A program made the position numbers and the translations under genes. From the NCBI GenBank assembly GCA_028872685.1, contig JAPKEI010000103.1, forward strand, positions 1 to 8,779: a stretch of DNA of 8,779 nucleotides. Direction: 5' to 3'. This document shows, in pieces, positions 6,145 to 8,779 of the stretch. Within the stretch, counting starts at the first letter, position 1. Each line of letters begins with the position of its first letter. This DNA is from Verrucomicrobiota bacterium (GTDB lineage Bacteria; Verrucomicrobiota; Verrucomicrobiia; Limisphaerales; UBA1100). The notes under the pieces are model-generated. The model ran no database searches and was not told the DNA's origin. It saw only the letters and a list, made by a program, of their open reading frames with translations.

Positions 6145-8779
6145 AGAAACTGGTGTTTGTACTTTGCTGCGTGGCGGGGTTGCTGGGGACGCCGAGCGCT
6201 CGGGCCTTTGTGATGATCGGCCCGATGGATGTTGCCGAAGTATCCAGTGGCGGCATCGACTTCAATTATACGGACGACTTGGGCGGGCCGAAGGATCTCA
6301 AGACGTTTTTCCGGTGGAATACCCCGATGCTAACGTACGCGTTTGATGCGAGCTTCATGCAATATTTCGGGCTCGAGGGGCGCGAGGCGGTTAAGGAAGC
6401 GTTTACGATTGTAAATGATTTTTTCGAAAATGATGACTACTCGGGTGTAAGTGCTCTGGATTACACGAAACACGGGTTTCGCAGTAATTACAATACCACG
6501 TGGGAAAACCGCACCGCGAAAGAGGCGGGCATTATCGATCTTAAGAGCCTCGTGCTAGGCATGGTGGTGAACCAACTCGGCTTAGGCAATCCACACCGTT
6601 ACGCGTTTGGTGCGCGCGCGATCACCACCAACGCCGCGGGCACGCAATTGAATTTCAACGTGCGCCTCCGTAATTTTGATCCCATCACCTTCAAGCCCAC
6701 GTCGGTGATCAACGGTGTGACTTACAGCTATCGGCTGATCCATGACGCGCCGCCCTCGGCGGGCTTCACCGTGGCGCCCACCTTCGCGGACATGGAGGAA
6801 TTTACCACCGACACCAGCGGCAACGCGTGGACCTCCGTGGCGGGCATCGTGGATGCGTTCTATGGCAACACAGCGATTTACTGGACGGATCAACCCACGC
6901 TTTTTGGGTTTGGTATGTTTTACAGCGGCAAATACGCGATGGGCGGCCAATACAAACCACGCCACGCGCTCACTTATGATGACGCGGGCGGACTGCATTA
7001 TCTTTATCGAAAGGGAAACATTGTATATGAAAACCTCGATCCCAATGTGGCGCTGATTATCCCGGCCAATTTTCTGCCAACTTATGCGATTCCCGTTTTT
7101 CCCAATGGCAGCCCGCGACAGTATCCGGACCCCTCCGGCACAACGGGTGCATTCATCCCCCGCAGAAACTCAGGTATTATTCCCGGACTGCCCATCACTT
7201 CCTCCCTGCCCGCGCAAGCTCCGCCGGCCTTGGTGGACGTGGCGCTGCGCGGGGGTATGGACAAGATGAAATTTATCGAGCAGCCCTTTGATTCCTTTTT
7301 GGGCATTACGTTTTCTGCCACCAACCATATTTGGACCGATCGGTTCGTGAGCACGAATGGTCAAAATGTGGTAGGCCTAAACAATACAACACCGGGTGCA
7401 TCCGCATATATCGGAATTCCCACACTGGCTTGGTTCGAGCAAACAGTTGGCCGGGGAATTTTTCAACCGGATATAATTTTTGTGGCCGATGAGCTGGGTG
7501 TCTCGCCTGATGGCGTGCCCATCGCATTCAACCGTACGGATAGCACGGCTTGGATTGATAACTACACCAACAACTTGGGCCCCGTGCAGGTGCTCACCAC
7601 CAATGTGGGCCCGGGCCTGATCGTTGGCCCCATGCAATATACCTTCACCAAACTAGGCGAGGGATTTGAAGTCATCTGGAGCGGAGAGGCGAGCGTGGTG
7701 GGCAATACCGATTCCTACTCGCTGTGGGGCCACATCAAAGGGCCGGGGCCGAATGATGTGGTGACCTTCCCGAATGACGCACAAATGCATATCCTCGAAA
7801 ACGTACTTACTCCCGCCACCGCCGTGCCCACCATCACACGGATTTATGATTCCGGACAGGACGACATCCTCACCCGCACGCAGGAAAGCCTCACCATTGA
7901 GGGCCAGTTGCTCAATTCCGTGGAGCACATTCAAATCATGAACGGCAACCTCGTGGTGCAAACCATCAGTGGTTCACAGGTGCAAACGTTTATTAAGTCG
8001 CACCAGCAAATTGTCATCCCCGCCGGTGTGATTGATGAGCTTGCCGAGGGCGCCTCCGGCGCGCGCACGGTGCGAGTATGGAACACGCTCGGTGCTAGCA
8101 CCGCCTCCACAGATACAATTGGTATCTACACTGGCTTGCCAGTTATCACCGGCACCAGCCGAGACAACCTCACCTTTGACCGCACTCAAACACTGACGGT
8201 TTACGGTTACGGCTTCAAAAGCTCGCAAATCTCCGGCGCCAGCGACGGCAACTCCACACTCACTTATTTCCGCATGGAAAAATCCGATGGCACGATGATA
8301 TACCCCGCCAGCGGGAACAGCACAGAGGTCGCTTTCGAGATTCGGTCAGACACCGAAGCGGTGCTGCCACTGGGTGCCATCGCCAGCAACATCGCCGATG
8401 GTTCATACCGCCGCCTGCGCATAGCCCGTGGCGGCGGCACCTCTGAGCTTGCCGTCACCAACAACGTAGCACTCATTGCCAACATCACCACCAAGCCCGT
8501 GATCGCCGCCTTGAGTTGGGATGGCAGCAGCAACTTCCGCCGTGATGAAGCGATCGACATAAACGGCACCGCACTCAATACCGCTTACCGGATTGAATTG
8601 GTCAATACCGATGGCAGCTCACTTTCGCCGGTGATGACGGTCGACCTCCCCGCTGCGGGTGTGACTGTGGATGACAACGGTTCGCGCATCCAGATTTCGC
8701 GTGATGTGTTTTACACCACACAAGCAGACGGAAACGCCACGGAGAAACAATTCAAAGTATTCAACGTGGTGGGCAACAC
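6141..8779 (+). CDS. Very large secreted protein with C-terminal Ig/IPT-like repeats (3' end beyond window)
   Basis: The frame starts at ATG 6141 and stays open for 879 codons to the end of the window, so the protein is longer than seen. Residues 1-22 are a Sec signal peptide (MKKLVFVLCCVAGLLG, cleavage after ARA). Residues 23-560 are not assigned: the section FRWNTPMLTYAFDASFMQYFG (57-77) resembles the N-terminus of large hypothetical secreted proteins I recall from Verrucomicrobiota, and the region is rich in aromatic, Gly and Asn residues without a visible catalytic motif. From about residue 563 there are beta-rich units of roughly 95-120 residues, each opening with a Pro-x-Ile pattern: PTITRIYD (563), PVITGTSR (667) and PVIAALSW (786). 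The middle one contains LTVYGYGF, typical of IPT/TIG or filamin-like Ig folds. An extracellular or cell-surface role is likely; the specific function is unknown. No Shine-Dalgarno sequence precedes the ATG. It is 206 bases from the metal cluster and probably a separate unit. Confidence 0.87.
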   Translation, partial: MKKLVFVLCCVAGLLGTPSARAFVMIGPMDVAEVSSGGIDFNYTDDLGGPKDLKTFFRWNTPMLTYAFDASFMQYFGLEGREAVKEAFTIVNDFFENDDYSGVSALDYTKHGFRSNYNTTWENRTAKEAGIIDLKSLVLGMVVNQLGLGNPHRYAFGARAITTNAAGTQLNFNVRLRNFDPITFKPTSVINGVTYSYRLIHDAPPSAGFTVAPTFADMEEFTTDTSGNAWTSVAGIVDAFYGNTAIYWTDQPTLFGFGMFYSGKYAMGGQYKPRHALTYDDAGGLHYLYRKGNIVYENLDPNVALIIPANFLPTYAIPVFPNGSPRQYPDPSGTTGAFIPRRNSGIIPGLPITSSLPAQAPPALVDVALRGGMDKMKFIEQPFDSFLGITFSATNHIWTDRFVSTNGQNVVGLNNTTPGASAYIGIPTLAWFEQTVGRGIFQPDIIFVADELGVSPDGVPIAFNRTDSTAWIDNYTNNLGPVQVLTTNVGPGLIVGPMQYTFTKLGEGFEVIWSGEASVVGNTDSYSLWGHIKGPGPNDVVTFPNDAQMHILENVLTPATAVPTITRIYDSGQDDILTRTQESLTIEGQLLNSVEHIQIMNGNLVVQTISGSQVQTFIKSHQQIVIPAGVIDELAEGASGARTVRVWNTLGASTASTDTIGIYTGLPVITGTSRDNLTFDRTQTLTVYGYGFKSSQISGASDGNSTLTYFRMEKSDGTMIYPASGNSTEVAFEIRSDTEAVLPLGAIASNIADGSYRRLRIARGGGTSELAVTNNVALIANITTKPVIAALSWDGSSNFRRDEAIDINGTALNTAYRIELVNTDGSSLSPVMTVDLPAAGVTVDDNGSRIQISRDVFYTTQADGNATEKQFKVFNVVGN

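Noticed and set aside
6582..6998. Minus-strand frame of 138 codons, and others on the minus strand up to 8578
   Set aside because: All lie opposite the continuous 879-codon + strand frame from 6141, which has a signal peptide and repeated Ig-like units.

Overview
The window looks like a piece of a Verrucomicrobiota chromosome, with a related PVC-group bacterium as the alternative. The clues are moderately high GC, ATGA gene overlaps mixed with weak Shine-Dalgarno signals, a MBL-fold protein ending in an Ig-like domain, and a very large secreted protein of a kind I recall from verrucomicrobial genomes. This assignment comes from style and remembered families, not from a marker gene. No rRNA, tRNA, CRISPR array, insertion sequence or phage gene is visible. 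All genes lie on the + strand.

Layout: (1) 1-1362 is the 3' part of a gene for a tandem metallo-beta-lactamase-fold protein. It carries the end of one MBL unit, a complete second unit and a C-terminal Ig-like domain. (2) 1363-1437 is a short spacer with a GC-rich hairpin and a possible promoter. (3) 1438-5934 is a tight four-gene cluster: a secreted, membrane-anchored protein of unknown function; a MacB/LolD-type ABC ATPase; a FtsX/MacB-type permease with histidine-rich periplasmic loops; and a ZnuA/TroA-like metal-binding lipoprotein. The last three genes overlap by 8 and 4 bases, so they are probably translationally coupled. (4) 5935-6140 is a spacer with a 7-2-7 inverted repeat, a nested hairpin and a possible 35-codon leader reading frame. 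(5) 6141-8779 is the 5' part of a very large secreted protein gene, with no stop before the window ends. It has a signal peptide, an unrecognised N-terminal region and at least three Ig/IPT-like units.

The main point of interest is the four-gene cluster. A TroA-type metal-binding lipoprotein would normally work with a ZnuB-type permease and ZnuC ATPase, but here it sits with a mechanotransmission-type (MacB/LolCDE/FtsX-like) ATPase and permease. From memory, zinc-regulated clusters with MacB-like transporters exist (Vibrio ZrgABCDE, Pseudomonas aeruginosa PA4063-PA4066). This locus may be a distinct version in which the zinc protein is a TroA-fold lipoprotein, accompanied by a large membrane protein whose mature N-terminus should be a histidine. 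The zinc or metal role is inference from the binding-protein family, the His-rich loops and the gene order.
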